Shown here: positions 25,802 to 34,773 of the stretch, piece after piece
Layout of the letters: the number at the start of each line of letters is the position of its first letter
Numbering within the stretch: the stretch's first letter is position 1
NCBI GenBank assembly: GCA_020444175.1
Contig: JAHLLM010000042.1
Coordinates: 1 to 47,589 of the forward strand
DNA from: Desulfobulbaceae bacterium
Lineage (GTDB): Bacteria > Desulfobacterota > Desulfobulbia > Desulfobulbales > SURF-16
Length of the DNA stretch: 47,589 nucleotides
Direction: 5' to 3'
Translations under genes and position numbers: made by a program
The notes under the pieces: generated by a model
Databases searched by the model: none
Seen by the model: only the letters and a program-made list of their open reading frames with translations
Told to the model about the DNA's origin: nothing

Positions 25802-27049
25802 ATGCGACAAACATCCGGATTCATGCAAGCAGCACTCATTCTCCTTCTTCTGGAAGGCTTTGCCCCTATCGGTCCTGCCCAGGCATTTCACATCGGCGGT
25901 GTCGGGGCCTGCGACAGTTGCCATTCCATGCACAATCCCATGGATGGCGGCAGCTCTTCAGGTTCCCTGCTCCTGGCCTCTGATCCCAGCTCAGTCTGTT
26001 TAAACTGCCACGCCGGACCCGGCGGAGGCACCAGTCCATCAGTCTTTAGTCCGGACGGCTCGGCGCTGACTCCCGGCGGAGATTTCTACTGGCTGTCCAA
26101 GACCTTCACCTGGGGCAGCGGTTCAAGTACCGGCGACAGCCACGGACACAATATTATTGCCCAGGATTTCAACCTGGGCCAGGATTTGCACCTCAGCCAG
26201 TCACCGGGTGGCACCTATCAGTCTTCAGCCCTTGGCTGCACCAGCTGCCATGACCCTCATGGTCAGGTCCAGGGCGGCACAGGAGGAAGCGGCGCCCTGC
26301 CCATCAGTGTCTCCGGCTCCTACGGTGAACAGCCTGCTGCCGGAACGCTCAGGGGTAATTACCGCCTGCTGGGTGATTCCCGTTACGAAGGAGGGAGCGC
26401 GGCAACGTCTTTTCTTTTTTCCTACGATGCCCCCATTGCCAGACAGAACAATGCGATCCCCTTCGGGGAGTCGGATTTCTCCCATGTGGACTACGGCACC
26501 GGCATGAGCGAATGGTGCGCCAACTGTCACGAGCAAATTCTGCGCGGCGAGCACGAACAGATGGCTGGAGGGGGCTTTGAGCATCCCTCCGGCAGCAGTG
26601 CCCTCTTGCCGGGTGAAATAATATCCATGTACAACAGCTACATCAGGACAGGTGAACTGTCAGGCTCCAGCGCCACCGCCTTTCTCCAGTTCGTGCCTTT
26701 TGAACGAGGCATAAGCGACCCGCTGCAGCTTGATCCCCTCAGCCGGAGCGGCCCGAACACGAACTCCAGGGTCATGTGCCTGACCTGTCATCGAGCCCAT
26801 GCCTCCGCCTTCAGGGCTATGGGCAGGTGGGACCTTGATGCGGCTCTGCTGGCCGACTCACACCCTGCGGCCGGCGATGGCGGTGTAGCGGGCACCGATA
26901 TCTATTACAGTTATTATGCAAGAAATATCGCCATTGAATTCGGACCGACCCAGGGGCCATTCTGTGAAAAATGTCATGGCACCAGCCTGGAAACCATGAC
27001 CGCACCCGGCCAGGACCCGCTTCTTCCCGGGCCGGATATACCTTTTTAA
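25802..27049 (+). CDS. Second OmcS/OmcT-like hexahaem cytochrome
   Basis: 415 residues, clear paralogue of the upstream gene. Signal peptide ends PAQA, mature start FHIGGVGACDSCHSMHNP; six CxxCH (CDSCH, CLNCH, CTSCH, CANCH, CLTCH, CEKCH) and shared blocks GGDFYWL, GHNIIAQDF, CHDPHG, LPISVSGSY, YGTGMSEWCANCH and CLTCHRAHASAF. The segment equivalent to SYHVNS reads SPSVFS, so a His that is a candidate axial ligand is lost. It extends past the last haem with a Pro-rich tail. It has no riboswitch and a weak ribosome site, so it may be a minor subunit, cap or alternate filament. It begins an operon; the next gene starts 15 bp later. Confidence 0.88.
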   Translation: MRQTSGFMQAALILLLLEGFAPIGPAQAFHIGGVGACDSCHSMHNPMDGGSSSGSLLLASDPSSVCLNCHAGPGGGTSPSVFSPDGSALTPGGDFYWLSKTFTWGSGSSTGDSHGHNIIAQDFNLGQDLHLSQSPGGTYQSSALGCTSCHDPHGQVQGGTGGSGALPISVSGSYGEQPAAGTLRGNYRLLGDSRYEGGSAATSFLFSYDAPIARQNNAIPFGESDFSHVDYGTGMSEWCANCHEQILRGEHEQMAGGGFEHPSGSSALLPGEIISMYNSYIRTGELSGSSATAFLQFVPFERGISDPLQLDPLSRSGPNTNSRVMCLTCHRAHASAFRAMGRWDLDAALLADSHPAAGDGGVAGTDIYYSYYARNIAIEFGPTQGPFCEKCHGTSLETMTAPGQDPLLPGPDIPF

Positions 27050-27064
27050 GGAGGAAAAAGGGTT

Positions 27065-28486
27065 TTGAACACAGGATACAACAGACTGTATATGCTCTGC
27101 CTGCTGCTGGCGGCTGTTTTCTCCTGCAGCTGTGCCGTCCAGCTCAGGACCGAGTACAAACAGCCTCTTATCGACCAGGGGGAGTTATATTTTTACCTGC
27201 AGCCTCTGCCCCAGGAGATGCTGGCCCTCACTTTTACCATCAGTGATCTGTCCGCTCTCCCCAAACAGGGAAACGCCGTTCCGCTTATGCAAGGCGAGCT
27301 GCGCATCAATGGCAGTGACCTGGTGGACAAACAGAAACGTCTGTTGCGTAAAACCCTGCCGCCCGGCTCCTATGCAGGCGTTTCACTCACCATCTCACAG
27401 GCGACCATTGAGACGGAACAAGGGGAAGTGGACCTCATGGTGCCTGAACAGCCGCTGCGCATAGAGCTGGACTTTTCAATCCTGCGCGCCAACTCCCATG
27501 CACTTTTTCTCATTCTTTCGCCGGAATATCTGCTCAGCGAGGGTTTCAGATTCACTCCCCGCTTTGTGCTGGCAAAACCCCATCAACTTCCGAAAAACTA
27601 CCTTGGTTTTATCAGCAGCACAAACGACAATCTGATCACCGTTTTCAATAAAAGAACCATGGAGGTTGTTCAGACCATTCATGCCGGTGTCGCCCCGAAA
27701 GGAATGGCGCTTGACCAGGAAAGAGGCATTGTCTACGTCGCCCTGGCCGGAGAGGACGCCGTTGCCCGCATCAATGTCGATTCCATGGATATCTCCGGTA
27801 AAATCAAGCTGCGATTCGGGGATGAACCAAGCGAGCTCGCCCTGGGCCCTGACGGCAGGACCCTGATATGTGCCAACACCGGCTCCGGCACAGTCAGCAT
27901 TATCGACACAGGCTCCATGGCGGAAAAGGAACGCCTCAGTCTTGAACCGGATCCCGCCTGGGTGGTAACCGGCCGGAATGACCAGAGGGCCTACGTCCTC
28001 CATCCCCTGTCAAATACGGTTTCTGTTATCGATCTGTCCGCACGACGCCTGTCTTCCTCCTTCACCCTCGACGAATCTCCCCTGCGGGGAGCATTGAATC
28101 GTGAAGAAGACACACTCTACATTGTCTCTCACTTTTCCACGGGTCTGCAGAGCATTGATACCCGCTCACACCGGGTCGGCAAAACCATATTTTCAGGGGG
28201 CAACGCCGTCTCCATAACAGTAGACCCCAAAAACGACCTCATTTACATCGGCAAGAAAAACGGAGAGGTCGCTATTGTCGATCCGTCATCCGGAATGTTT
28301 ATCGACAGCTTTCCGGTCAATGGAGATGCCGGCTTCATGGCCATTGACGGAGAAACAAACATGCTGCTGGTCTTATCCACCAGCCGGGATGTGGTGCAGA
28401 AATTCAATCTGGTGAGTAAAAGCGAAGTCTCGGAACTGTTTACGGAAGCAGGAGCACACGCCCTGGTTGTTATGGGAGAATTATAG
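27065..28486 (+). CDS. Propeller lipoprotein (YncE/NHL-like)
   Basis: 473 residues from a TTG with a strong AAGGAGG ahead. Lipobox SCSC near residue 23. The first ~180 residues form a beta-rich domain (YFYLQPLPQEMLALTF...VSLTI) like carbohydrate/DUF4382-type sheets; then seven-bladed propeller repeats of the YncE kind (GVAPKGMALDQERGIVYVALAGEDAV, EPSELALGPDGRTLICANTGSGTVSIIDT). It is probably anchored in the outer membrane. With cytochrome neighbours on both sides a role in assembly or attachment of the filament is plausible. Confidence 0.85.
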   Translation: MNTGYNRLYMLCLLLAAVFSCSCAVQLRTEYKQPLIDQGELYFYLQPLPQEMLALTFTISDLSALPKQGNAVPLMQGELRINGSDLVDKQKRLLRKTLPPGSYAGVSLTISQATIETEQGEVDLMVPEQPLRIELDFSILRANSHALFLILSPEYLLSEGFRFTPRFVLAKPHQLPKNYLGFISSTNDNLITVFNKRTMEVVQTIHAGVAPKGMALDQERGIVYVALAGEDAVARINVDSMDISGKIKLRFGDEPSELALGPDGRTLICANTGSGTVSIIDTGSMAEKERLSLEPDPAWVVTGRNDQRAYVLHPLSNTVSVIDLSARRLSSSFTLDESPLRGALNREEDTLYIVSHFSTGLQSIDTRSHRVGKTIFSGGNAVSITVDPKNDLIYIGKKNGEVAIVDPSSGMFIDSFPVNGDAGFMAIDGETNMLLVLSTSRDVVQKFNLVSKSEVSELFTEAGAHALVVMGEL

Positions 28487-28490
28487 AAAT

Positions 28491-30707
28491 ATGACGAAAC
28501 GGTTTCTTTGCAGTCCGGCTCCGGCGCTCATGGCAGTCCTTGTGGTATCCGCCGTGCCTGCCGCTCTCCAGGCCGAAGAGGTCTCCCTTCTGGCGGACTT
28601 TGAATATTTTCTGTCAAAGGAGGAGGCGAAGGACAAGGAGACCGGCATCGGGACCGACTCGGAGTTTTCCCGTTTCTCACAGCTTTATCAGCTTGATATC
28701 GGCAGATTTATCTACCCCAATGTCTTTCTGAATTTTGGCGGCTATTTTGAACAGGATGATACGGAAAGTACTGTGAAAACCGCATCTTTTCCCGAGATAA
28801 CAAGCGAAAACAAGGAAACGACCAGGAGGCCGTATGTGGAGCTCAATCTTCATAACCCACTCTACAAAACAGGTCTGGCATACAGAAAAAGGGAAACAGA
28901 GACCGACGGTTCGTCCCGGACAGCGGAAACCGTCTCTGTGGATGAGTACAATGCCAACCTCAACTGGCGCCCTGTGAACCTCCCCCTGCTCACTGTCAAC
29001 TACCAGCGCATCGAACTCGAGGATGATCCACTGACCTTTGATGCGACCCGTGACACCCTGAACCTGGTCAGCAAATATACATACAAGGACTTTTATTTTC
29101 AGTATTCCTACAACAGCCTCGACAGTACGGACCACATTGAAGAAAGCGGCAGTCTGTCGGTTAACCACAATGGCAGTGTCCGCTTCAACAAGGGTTTTGA
29201 CTATAAGGACAACCGCTTTGACGTTCAGGCAAGTGCGAAATATATTTACAATACCATCGAATTTACCGGCGCCAATGCCGACAGCGCTTCGGTGGATACG
29301 CCTGCGGCAAACCCCGGCAGCCCTTTTTATATTGCCAATGACATTACACCGACCGGTAATATTGACAGTGACTTTGTCGATGACAGCCCCTTAAACGATA
29401 TAAACATAGGCAGCGGCGGCGGCTTCAATCCGGTCAGCATCGGTCTTCATTTCAGCTCGCCGACAGATGTCGATACCATCTATATACAGCTGAACGCCGA
29501 TCAGGATGCATTTCCGAACCTGGCCACATCCCAGGAAGTAAAACAGCTCGTTGACGCCAATTCCTTTGACACCCAGGTCTATGTCAGCGACGACCAGCTT
29601 GATCCGGACTGGACCACACGTCCGTCATCCATGAAATACAACAGTATTGACAATCGATTTGAAATACGCCTTGCCTCCCCTGTGCGTACCCGGCAGATCA
29701 AGGTCACCACGGTGCCGCTGACCCTGACCGCACCCGGAGAAATCCGCTATGACAACATCAGTGTCTTTACAAGGGTGACTGGAAGCTCCGAGGAGGAACC
29801 GGAGAACTTTGACCAGTACTACACCTATGGCCTGCAATGGACGCCAACCCCCAAAACCGTCATCGGCTATGAAGGTTTTTACAAGGGCCAGGATACCAAA
29901 CATACGGATCTGCAGCGGACCTCCTGGACAAACGGCCTTTTTTTTCGCCATAGACTGACGCCGATACTGAGCACCTATGGCCGCTTCTACCACAATGAAC
30001 GCACGGAAACGCAGCAGGGAGACAGGGAAGAGCAGACGGAACAGCTTTACAGCCTCTCCATCAAAGCGAATTATTTTGAAACCCTGAGCCAGGTGCTGAC
30101 CTACAGCGGCGCCAACACCACGGAGCCTGAGGGCTCAACGGAATCAAACTTCATCATTCTCCGCACCAATGCCGATCTCTATACGGGCTGGAGTATGAAC
30201 CTGGATACCGGTTATGCCTTCAATACCCTGCTGGACGGTGTTGAACAGAAAATCAAAAGCATACGAATCGGCACAACAGTGGAGCCAAACAGGGACATTA
30301 ATATCAGTATGGACTATACCAAAAGCTGGACAGAAGAAACGGACCGGGTCGATGCAGAAAGCTCCTATGGAACCGTCCAGCTTCTCTGGGCTCTGACCGA
30401 TACCTTAAATGCCTTTTTCAGGTACAACTTCAGAGATCAGAAGGACGTCCAGACCACGTCAACCAATCAGAGGGAATTCAACGTAAACTGGGCTCCCTTT
30501 CCGGACGGCACTCTCCACTTTTCCATCGGCTACAACGAATCAACCGACTCCGCAGGCCAGGAAATAAAAACAATTTCACCCACCCTGACCTGGCAGATTG
30601 CTAGGAGTGTTTTTCTGGACCTGCGATACAATACAGGGACAATTGAATCATCGACTGAATCGAGTGACGTGGAAAATATAATCGCAAAGCTGAGGATATA
30701 TTATTGA
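28491..30707 (+). CDS. Large outer-membrane beta-barrel with an inserted sheet domain
   Basis: 738 residues; ATG chosen 4 nt after the preceding stop since it gives a clean signal peptide (to ALQA). Two stretches of amphipathic strands (residues about 25-260 and 440-738) frame a non-barrel segment (about 300-430: IGLHFSSPTDVDTIYIQL..., YDNISVFTRV) that looks like a jelly-roll/discoidin-type module. C-terminus ends IIAKLRIYY, a typical barrel strand. It is longer than the MtrB-like barrel at 12313 and not obviously the same family. It could be the pore through which filament subunits or electrons pass. Confidence 0.8.
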   Translation: MTKRFLCSPAPALMAVLVVSAVPAALQAEEVSLLADFEYFLSKEEAKDKETGIGTDSEFSRFSQLYQLDIGRFIYPNVFLNFGGYFEQDDTESTVKTASFPEITSENKETTRRPYVELNLHNPLYKTGLAYRKRETETDGSSRTAETVSVDEYNANLNWRPVNLPLLTVNYQRIELEDDPLTFDATRDTLNLVSKYTYKDFYFQYSYNSLDSTDHIEESGSLSVNHNGSVRFNKGFDYKDNRFDVQASAKYIYNTIEFTGANADSASVDTPAANPGSPFYIANDITPTGNIDSDFVDDSPLNDINIGSGGGFNPVSIGLHFSSPTDVDTIYIQLNADQDAFPNLATSQEVKQLVDANSFDTQVYVSDDQLDPDWTTRPSSMKYNSIDNRFEIRLASPVRTRQIKVTTVPLTLTAPGEIRYDNISVFTRVTGSSEEEPENFDQYYTYGLQWTPTPKTVIGYEGFYKGQDTKHTDLQRTSWTNGLFFRHRLTPILSTYGRFYHNERTETQQGDREEQTEQLYSLSIKANYFETLSQVLTYSGANTTEPEGSTESNFIILRTNADLYTGWSMNLDTGYAFNTLLDGVEQKIKSIRIGTTVEPNRDINISMDYTKSWTEETDRVDAESSYGTVQLLWALTDTLNAFFRYNFRDQKDVQTTSTNQREFNVNWAPFPDGTLHFSIGYNESTDSAGQEIKTISPTLTWQIARSVFLDLRYNTGTIESSTESSDVENIIAKLRIYY

Positions 30708-30733
30708 ACCGAAAAAATCGGGGGGCTTGTCAT

Positions 30734-31318
30734 ATGAAAAAGAAAATCACCGTACTGCCGTTACTGCTTATTTGCGCCTTCCTTGCCCTTGTCCAGGGAT
30801 GCGCCCAAAAAACCTCAGGAGGGGTGTTTTTTAACGAAATGGTTGATTTTGCTTCCATTCAAACGGTGGCGGTCATGCCTTTTGAAAACCTGACCGACAA
30901 TGAGGATGCGGCTGAAAGGGTACGGGATGTCTTCATGGGCATGCTGCTTGCCACCGAGGCAGTCTACGTACTGCCCCCGGGAGAAGTATTCCGGGGAATC
31001 AGCAGGGTCGGCATGCTTAATCCCGCTGCTCCTTCCACCGATGAGATCAAGAGCCTGGCCGGTATTCTCAGTGTCGATGTTGTCATCACCGGCGTCTTGC
31101 GGGAATACCAGCTCGTCAGGGCCGGTGCAAGCACGGCAAATATAATCTCCGTCAGCCTGCAGATGATCGAAACCCAGACTGGAACCATTATCTGGAGCGC
31201 CTCCTCCACCAAAGGAGGCATTACCCTCACTGACCGTATGTTTGGAGGCGGAGGCAGACCTATGAATGATGTGACATTAGAGAGTGTTGATGAACTGCTC
31301 AACAAACTTTTCCAGTAA
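30734..31318 (+). CDS. CsgG-like small lipoprotein
   Basis: 194 residues; start chosen after GGGGGC rather than a TTG 30 nt earlier. Lipobox LVQGC. The mature domain (TVAVMPFENLTDNEDAAERVRDVF, VDVVITGVLREY, IISVSLQMIETQTGTIIW) is typical of the CsgG/DUF799 family of outer-membrane-associated lipoproteins. Curli CsgG forms a secretion channel for amyloid subunits; this one lacks the long barrel hairpins and is more like a periplasmic-facing accessory. It overlaps the next gene. Confidence 0.82.
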   Translation: MKKKITVLPLLLICAFLALVQGCAQKTSGGVFFNEMVDFASIQTVAVMPFENLTDNEDAAERVRDVFMGMLLATEAVYVLPPGEVFRGISRVGMLNPAAPSTDEIKSLAGILSVDVVITGVLREYQLVRAGASTANIISVSLQMIETQTGTIIWSASSTKGGITLTDRMFGGGGRPMNDVTLESVDELLNKLFQ

Positions 31319-32741
31319 AGCGCTTTTGCTGCTTGGCCTGATGCTTGCGGTTCTACCGGCATGCGCCCTTGTGCAGCAGCAGCCTGCACTGCGGCTCAAC
31401 TCCCTTGACTCCGACAAGGTTGGGCCCCAGCAGGCCGTGCTGACATCCATCCGCTGGACTGCGGACGGTTCCGGCGGCAGCGGGGAGCTTTCCTATAAGT
31501 TTTTTATAGGCCGTGACTCTGCTATTACTCTTGCACAGGAGGGGCCGGACCCGGTATGGGAATGGATTCCCAAAAAACCTGGGAAATACCGCATCAAGGT
31601 TGAGGTTTCGGACGCCCGGGGTGATTCGACTGCAAGCCGGTGGTCGCCGGAATATATCATTACAGCACCCCTGGGAGGCGAGTCGCTCATTGCCGTTCTG
31701 CCGATTGACAATCTCAGCGGCACCAGTGCACCGATGTCCGAGCTTGCTGAATCTTTCCATGCCGGCCTGGCCTCCAAAGGCTTTCATCTCGTAACCCCGG
31801 AGGCAATTGAACAATTCAGGAAAAAGCACAGAATGCGCTATACCGGTGGAGTGAATTCACATTTATCCCGGGCCATCAGGGAGGAAACAGGAGCCGATGC
31901 CCTTCTCATTACAGCACTTGAGGCTTATCATGAACGCAATCCGGTCCAGATATCGCTTATTGCAAGGCTCGTGTCAAGCGGCAGTGAGCCGGAGATTCTC
32001 TGGATGGACAGCGTCGGCCTGTCCGGCGACGAATCTCCCGGACTGCTCGGGCTCAATCTCATAACCGATCCTGAAGCCCTCCGGGAAAAGGCGGTGGGAC
32101 AACTGACCGGCTCTCTTTTCGCCTTTCTGCACAGTGCGGCCCCGTCTTCGGACTTTGAGGACTCCGCCGAGTCTGCCGAACCTGCCTCACAGGAAAGAGC
32201 TTCCCATGTGCACCGGAAAAGCAAATATATGCCCTATGATTATTTCCGCTCCCAGATCATTGACCCCAACAAAAAACACAGGGTCGCCGTTATCCCCATG
32301 CTGAACCTGGCGGTGCGGAAAAATGCAGGGAAAATCGTCTCGCTTCATTATGTCAAGGAACTGTTTAACGCAACGAATTTCAAGGTAGTGGAACCGGGCC
32401 TGGTGCGAGAGGAACTTCTCAGGTTCAGGGCTATTATGCCGGCCGGACCTTCCCTTGCCGTGGCGGATCTCATCACCAGCCAGGGCTCACTTGCTGTCGA
32501 TCTGGTTCTGTCGGGCAAGGTCTTTGACTACCAGAATATCTCCACGAATCCAAAGGTGGATTTTTCCATGCAGGTTATTGAGGGCCAGAGCCGGGAGGTG
32601 GTCTTCGGGGCAAGAACCTTCAGTACGGGAAATAAGGGCGTCTATTTCTTTGATTTTGGCAAGGTTTACACTGCCCACAAACTGTTGGAAGAGATGACAG
32701 GATCGACCACCTATCTTCTCTCATCGCGTACTCTGCCGTAG
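31290..32741 (+). CDS. Lipoprotein with Ig-like module and two CsgG-like domains
   Basis: 483 residues, starting inside the previous gene; GTG and TTG codons directly upstream are alternatives. Lipobox VLPAC. Then a sheet domain resembling Y_Y_Y/PKD modules (LSYKFFIG...WEWIPKKPGKYRIKVEVSD), and two CsgG-type domains (SLIAVLPIDNLSGTSAPMSELAESFH and HRVAVIPMLNLAVRKNAG, ending in repeat strands such as VDLVLSGKVFDYQ). A tandem CsgG-like lipoprotein beside a single one suggests a hetero-oligomeric ring in the outer membrane. Function inferred only. Confidence 0.78.
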   Translation: MNCSTNFSSKALLLLGLMLAVLPACALVQQQPALRLNSLDSDKVGPQQAVLTSIRWTADGSGGSGELSYKFFIGRDSAITLAQEGPDPVWEWIPKKPGKYRIKVEVSDARGDSTASRWSPEYIITAPLGGESLIAVLPIDNLSGTSAPMSELAESFHAGLASKGFHLVTPEAIEQFRKKHRMRYTGGVNSHLSRAIREETGADALLITALEAYHERNPVQISLIARLVSSGSEPEILWMDSVGLSGDESPGLLGLNLITDPEALREKAVGQLTGSLFAFLHSAAPSSDFEDSAESAEPASQERASHVHRKSKYMPYDYFRSQIIDPNKKHRVAVIPMLNLAVRKNAGKIVSLHYVKELFNATNFKVVEPGLVREELLRFRAIMPAGPSLAVADLITSQGSLAVDLVLSGKVFDYQNISTNPKVDFSMQVIEGQSREVVFGARTFSTGNKGVYFFDFGKVYTAHKLLEEMTGSTTYLLSSRTLP

Positions 32742-32909
32742 GAGGCAACAGATGACCTGATGCAGAGAAGATAGAATTGACGCGGATGTTGTACCCATAT
32801 TGTTACCATTAACAGGTGTCTGTCAGGAAACAGAGTATTGCGGAGTCTCGTAACCTCGCTTCCCTGTCCGAAATCAAAGACCGGCACTTACTGAAAAAAG
32901 AGAGGACCC
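32742..32909. other. Short intergenic gap before the chaperone gene
   Basis: 168 bp, possibly with a new promoter. A degraded match to the GTGTCTGTC hairpin arm seen at 22097 occurs at about 32816. No clear promoter box. Confidence 0.3.
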
Positions 32910-34664
32910 ATGCAAAATTATTTTCGCACCTTCGTGACACCAATCTGGACCTTACTTCTTCTCCTCACCCTCTCAGCCGATGTCCGATGCGCTGATCTGC
33001 AGCCCGGAGCCGCCGGGGAAACAGGCAGCTCGCCTTCTTCGTCCGGGCCGGTCACTGGAAAAATGATCTCCCTGTCCTTTCCTCTCCAGTCTCCATATTT
33101 TGGCAATACCCCGGTTGCCCTGGTCAACGATGAACCTATTACCGTGGCCGAACTGGACGCAGCCCTCGGTCCTCTGCCGGCTGAGCAGAACACGGACCAC
33201 GACAATGAAGCAGCCACTGATTATCTTGCTGTTCTTGAGCGCATGATCAGTTCGCGTCTTGTGGTACTGGAAGCCAAAAATATCGGCCTGGATGAAACCA
33301 CCGACATTCAGACCGAACTGAAATCCTTCAGGTTAAAAACACTGCTCCAGATGCTGGTCAGCAGGCACCTTGAAGGCCTCCAGCCCGATGCCGCCGATGT
33401 GGCGGCCCTCTATCATAAGATGTCCAGGGAAGTTCAGCTCTATTCCCTCACCTTTACGACTGGCCCTGAAGCAGAGCAGTTTCTCAAGGAAGCGAAAGAT
33501 GGCGATTTTGATCAGCTTGCCGAACGCTTTATTGCGGAAGAAAAAGCCACAGGGGAAAAAAGTGAGCAATACGTCAAAATTAAAGACCTCAGACCCCAGA
33601 TCGGTGAACAGGTCTACGCTATGGAAAAAGGCGATATCAGCAACATCTTTCGCACGGATAAGGGATTTCTCCTGTTCCGGCTGGCGGATACACGATTTGT
33701 TGAGGATGAGGCAGTTGAAAAGGAGGCGAAAAAAATTGTGGGCAATGGTTTCAGAAGGCAGAAAGCCGTGGAGTACAGTGATGCCCTGACGGAAAAATAT
33801 GTCTCCTTTGATGAAGAACTGTACGACAGCCTCAATTTTGACCAGGATTTTTCCCAGTTGAAATCTGATCAACGTGTCCTGGCAACGGTGAATGGTGATG
33901 TGCCCGAGACCATAACAGTGGCAGATCTGGCTGCAAAGCTTGAAGGCCAGTTTTTTCACGGCACCGACAAGGCCCAGAATCTGAACATGCTGAACAAACG
34001 TAAGGATATTGAAATTTCCAACATCCTCTTTCAGCGTACCGGTGAACTTGAGGCCCGGAACCTTGGAATCGATAAATCAGAAGAGTTTATCAAAAAAATA
34101 AATGACTTTGAGCGCTCTATCCTGTTCAGATCCTTTATGAAAAAAGTCGTTTTGCCCGAGGTCAAACTCACCCCGAAAGAAGTAAAAACTTACTATGACG
34201 AGCATATAACGGAATATTCAAGCCCCGCCATGCTGCGCATAAAAAGCCTGGCGTTTCATGAACTGCAGGATGCGGAAAACGCCTTGAACAAGCTGCACAA
34301 AGGAGCTGACTTCAAATGGGTTTCAGCCAATGCCACAGGTTACGTCCCCCCTGATGCCGAAGGCCTCCTGCCCTTTGACGAAAAGCTGCTGAGCCTCACC
34401 GCCCTGCCGGAAGATCTGCAGGACAAAGCAGGAAAAGCCCAAAAAGGCGACTCTCTTCTCTATGGCGACCAGGAAAAAAATTATTATTACGTGCTTGTCA
34501 TGGACCAGATTTTTCCGCCCAAACCGCAACCTTATGAGGAGGCCAAGGATGCTGTGGCTAAAACCGTCTTTGAACGAAAGTCCCAGGAAGTGCTTGAAGA
34601 ATGGGTCGGCAAGCTGAAAGAGGTGTATGAAACGAAAATATTTATAACCGGCCGGGAACTGTGA
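32910..34664 (+). CDS. SurA/PpiC-like peptidyl-prolyl isomerase chaperone
   Basis: 584 residues; GAGAGGA precedes the ATG. Signal peptide ends VRCA. The N-terminal part (VALVNDEPITVAELDAAL) is the SurA-N opening, followed by a parvulin-like segment (about 174-270, GDFDQLAERF, GEQVYAMEKGDISNIFRTDKGFLLFRL), a second SurA-N-like opening (LATVNGDVPETITVADLAAKL, about 330), and a second degenerate parvulin segment (424-550). The duplicated plan is unusual. It is probably a periplasmic foldase for unfolded haem proteins or barrel precursors encoded on either side. Confidence 0.85.
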   Translation: MQNYFRTFVTPIWTLLLLLTLSADVRCADLQPGAAGETGSSPSSSGPVTGKMISLSFPLQSPYFGNTPVALVNDEPITVAELDAALGPLPAEQNTDHDNEAATDYLAVLERMISSRLVVLEAKNIGLDETTDIQTELKSFRLKTLLQMLVSRHLEGLQPDAADVAALYHKMSREVQLYSLTFTTGPEAEQFLKEAKDGDFDQLAERFIAEEKATGEKSEQYVKIKDLRPQIGEQVYAMEKGDISNIFRTDKGFLLFRLADTRFVEDEAVEKEAKKIVGNGFRRQKAVEYSDALTEKYVSFDEELYDSLNFDQDFSQLKSDQRVLATVNGDVPETITVADLAAKLEGQFFHGTDKAQNLNMLNKRKDIEISNILFQRTGELEARNLGIDKSEEFIKKINDFERSILFRSFMKKVVLPEVKLTPKEVKTYYDEHITEYSSPAMLRIKSLAFHELQDAENALNKLHKGADFKWVSANATGYVPPDAEGLLPFDEKLLSLTALPEDLQDKAGKAQKGDSLLYGDQEKNYYYVLVMDQIFPPKPQPYEEAKDAVAKTVFERKSQEVLEEWVGKLKEVYETKIFITGREL

Positions 34665-34773
34665 CTTTTAACCGGTCAGCGGTGTTTCATGCGGGACAAA
34701 GCTGCCTGATGAGCCCACCGGAAAATGTGTTGAGAGGGAATAACCTATAACCTTTAGAACAGATGGTCTGATT
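34665..34773. other. Intergenic leader of the 26-haem gene
   Basis: About 110 bp with outer arms CCGGT/ACCGG that can pair; contains CTGATGAG and GAAA but no hammerhead fold (see rejected items). It may be a structured leader or a weak terminator. Confidence 0.3.

Noticed and set aside
34690-34730. CTGATGAG followed by GAAA, suggesting a hammerhead ribozyme before the 26-haem gene
   Set aside because: The bases between the two motifs cannot form stem II, and no flanking stems I and III fit.
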